Assembly (NCBI GenBank): GCA_022560555.1
Contig: JADFSZ010000086.1
Span: forward strand, 1-7,355
Origin: JADFSZ01 sp022560555 [NCBI: PVC group bacterium]
GTDB lineage: Bacteria > GCA-001730085 > JADFSZ01
Length of the DNA: 7,355 bases
Direction: 5' to 3'
In this document: positions 6,928 through 7,355 of the stretch, piece by piece
How the letters are laid out: every line of letters begins with the position of its first letter
How positions within the stretch are numbered: position 1 is the first letter of the stretch
The notes under the pieces: generated by a model
Databases searched by the model: none
Told to the model about the DNA's origin: nothing
What the model saw: the letters and a program-made list of their open reading frames with translations, nothing else
Translations under genes and position numbers: made by a program

Positions 6928-7290
6928 ATGAGTCAGGTCTATAACTGGCAGATCAATCGTAATATGGAATATCCTCACGAAGAGCATCATCCGGATCGAC
7001 AGTTTGCGTTTGTATTTAATTTGAATCGTTGTATCGGATGTCAGACATGCACCATGGCCTGCAAATCGACGTGGACGTTTTCTAAAGGTCAGGAATATAT
7101 GTGGTGGAACAATGTGGAAACAAAGCCTTACGGGGGATATCCCCAGTTTTGGGATGTAAAACTTTTAAAAATGCTTGATGAGGCCAACCCGAATGAACAA
7201 GTTTGGAACGGAAAAACTTTTGAAGGCAAAACCATCTTTGAAGCCACCAAGAAGAATATTTCCAAAGAGTCCCAAAGAGTGATGGGGTAG
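6928..7290 (+). CDS. nxrB: Nitrite oxidoreductase beta (Fe-S) subunit, N-terminal part, ended by an in-frame TAG
   Basis: The 120 residues before the stop are clearly the start of an NXR beta subunit. There is no signal peptide, a VYNWQ beginning, then QFAFVFNLNRC and the first Fe-S motif C35-x2-C38-x2-C41-x3-C45 (CIGCQTCTMAC), followed by KSTWTFSKGQEYMWW and NNVETKPYGGYPQFWDVK, stretches characteristic of NxrB. The subunit carries Fe-S clusters from NxrA to the haem subunit and, lacking its own signal, is probably exported with NxrA by the Tat system. NxrB and NarH-type subunits are normally some 400 residues or more, so 120 residues cannot be a complete protein; the other Fe-S motifs would lie beyond the window. 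The frame ends at TAG 7288-7290 but sensible NxrB-like sequence continues in the same frame. This may be a nonsense mutation, a sequence error or a read-through stop. Confidence 0.85.
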   Translation: MSQVYNWQINRNMEYPHEEHHPDRQFAFVFNLNRCIGCQTCTMACKSTWTFSKGQEYMWWNNVETKPYGGYPQFWDVKLLKMLDEANPNEQVWNGKTFEGKTIFEATKKNISKESQRVMG

Positions 7291-7355
7291 ATTCCCACAG
7301 ATGAAGAATGGCGAATTCCGACAATCAATGAAGATAATGCCGTGGGTCCAAAAGG
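7288..7355 (+). pseudogene. nxrB: In-frame stop in nxrB and the continuing nxrB reading frame (partial, runs off window)
   Basis: After the TAG, the same frame stays open to the window end and encodes IPTDEEWRIPTINEDNAVGPK. As I recall NxrB of Nitrospira, a tyrosine followed by IPTD-x-EWR stands here (GYIPTDQEWR-like). TAG differs from either tyrosine codon, TAT or TAC, by its last base only. The pattern therefore fits a single-base change of a tyrosine codon, not a frameshift and not a real gene end. Whether the gene is dead in the organism, or the base was misread, cannot be told from one copy. Confidence 0.65.

Noticed and set aside
6893-6931. Twelve-codon open frame whose TGA overlaps the nxrB ATG, suggesting a leader peptide
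   Set aside because: There is no convincing ribosome binding site before it, no run of regulatory codons and no alternative hairpins; it is probably chance.
7288-7290. TAG recoded as an amino acid throughout the genome
   Set aside because: The Rrf2-type gene at 1-171 ends in TAG at a natural C-terminus, so a local mutation or sequence error explains the nxrB stop more simply.
1-7355. CRISPR arrays, tRNA or rRNA genes, insertion sequences or phage genes
   Set aside because: No regularly spaced repeats, tRNA-like folds, transposase-like proteins or terminal inverted repeats were seen; the window is nearly all coding on one strand.

Overview
The window reads as part of a gene cluster for a periplasmic, Nitrospira/anammox-type nitrite oxidoreductase (NXR). 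NXR belongs to the type II DMSO-reductase family of molybdenum enzymes. All recognised genes are on the + strand and the window is almost fully coding. It cuts into a gene at each end. Genes with Tat- and Sec-type export signals that build an electron chain across the periplasm point to a Gram-negative bacterium. The base composition looks moderate, somewhat below half GC by eye. The phylum cannot be settled from this sequence: periplasmic NXR occurs in Nitrospirota, Nitrospinota, anammox Planctomycetota and several uncultured groups, and related enzymes can run as nitrate reductases.

Layout. Bases 1-171 are the C-terminal end of an Rrf2-family regulator carrying the typical three-cysteine Fe-S motif. 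A 53-base gap holds a small inverted repeat and a ribosome binding site. Bases 225-1889 encode an exported protein with two c-type haem domains fused to an ethylbenzene-dehydrogenase-type haem b domain, the likely NXR gamma subunit (NxrC-like). Twenty-one bases later comes the large catalytic subunit NxrA (1911-5351), with a twin-arginine signal, an Fe-S cluster site and a candidate molybdenum-binding aspartate. A 97-residue protein of unknown function follows after 14 bases (5366-5659). After a 103-base gap containing a near-perfect palindrome comes a nitronate monooxygenase-family flavoprotein (5763-6851). The Fe-S subunit NxrB starts at 6928 and runs off the window, but its reading frame is broken by a TAG at 7288-7290.

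How they work together (inference from the families). NxrA oxidises nitrite to nitrate, or the reverse, at its molybdenum site. Electrons pass through the Fe-S clusters of NxrA and NxrB to the haem b and then the two haem c groups of the gamma subunit, and on to a soluble cytochrome or the respiratory chain. NxrB has no export signal and is probably carried out through the Tat system by NxrA. Nitronate monooxygenases release nitrite from nitroalkanes, so the flavoenzyme placed between nxrA and nxrB could in principle supply substrate to NXR. The Rrf2 protein may sense nitric oxide, redox state or Fe-S status and control the cluster.

The points most worth a second look are the in-frame stop in nxrB, the separation of nxrA from nxrB by a flavoenzyme gene that could make nitrite, and the unassigned 97-residue protein directly behind nxrA.
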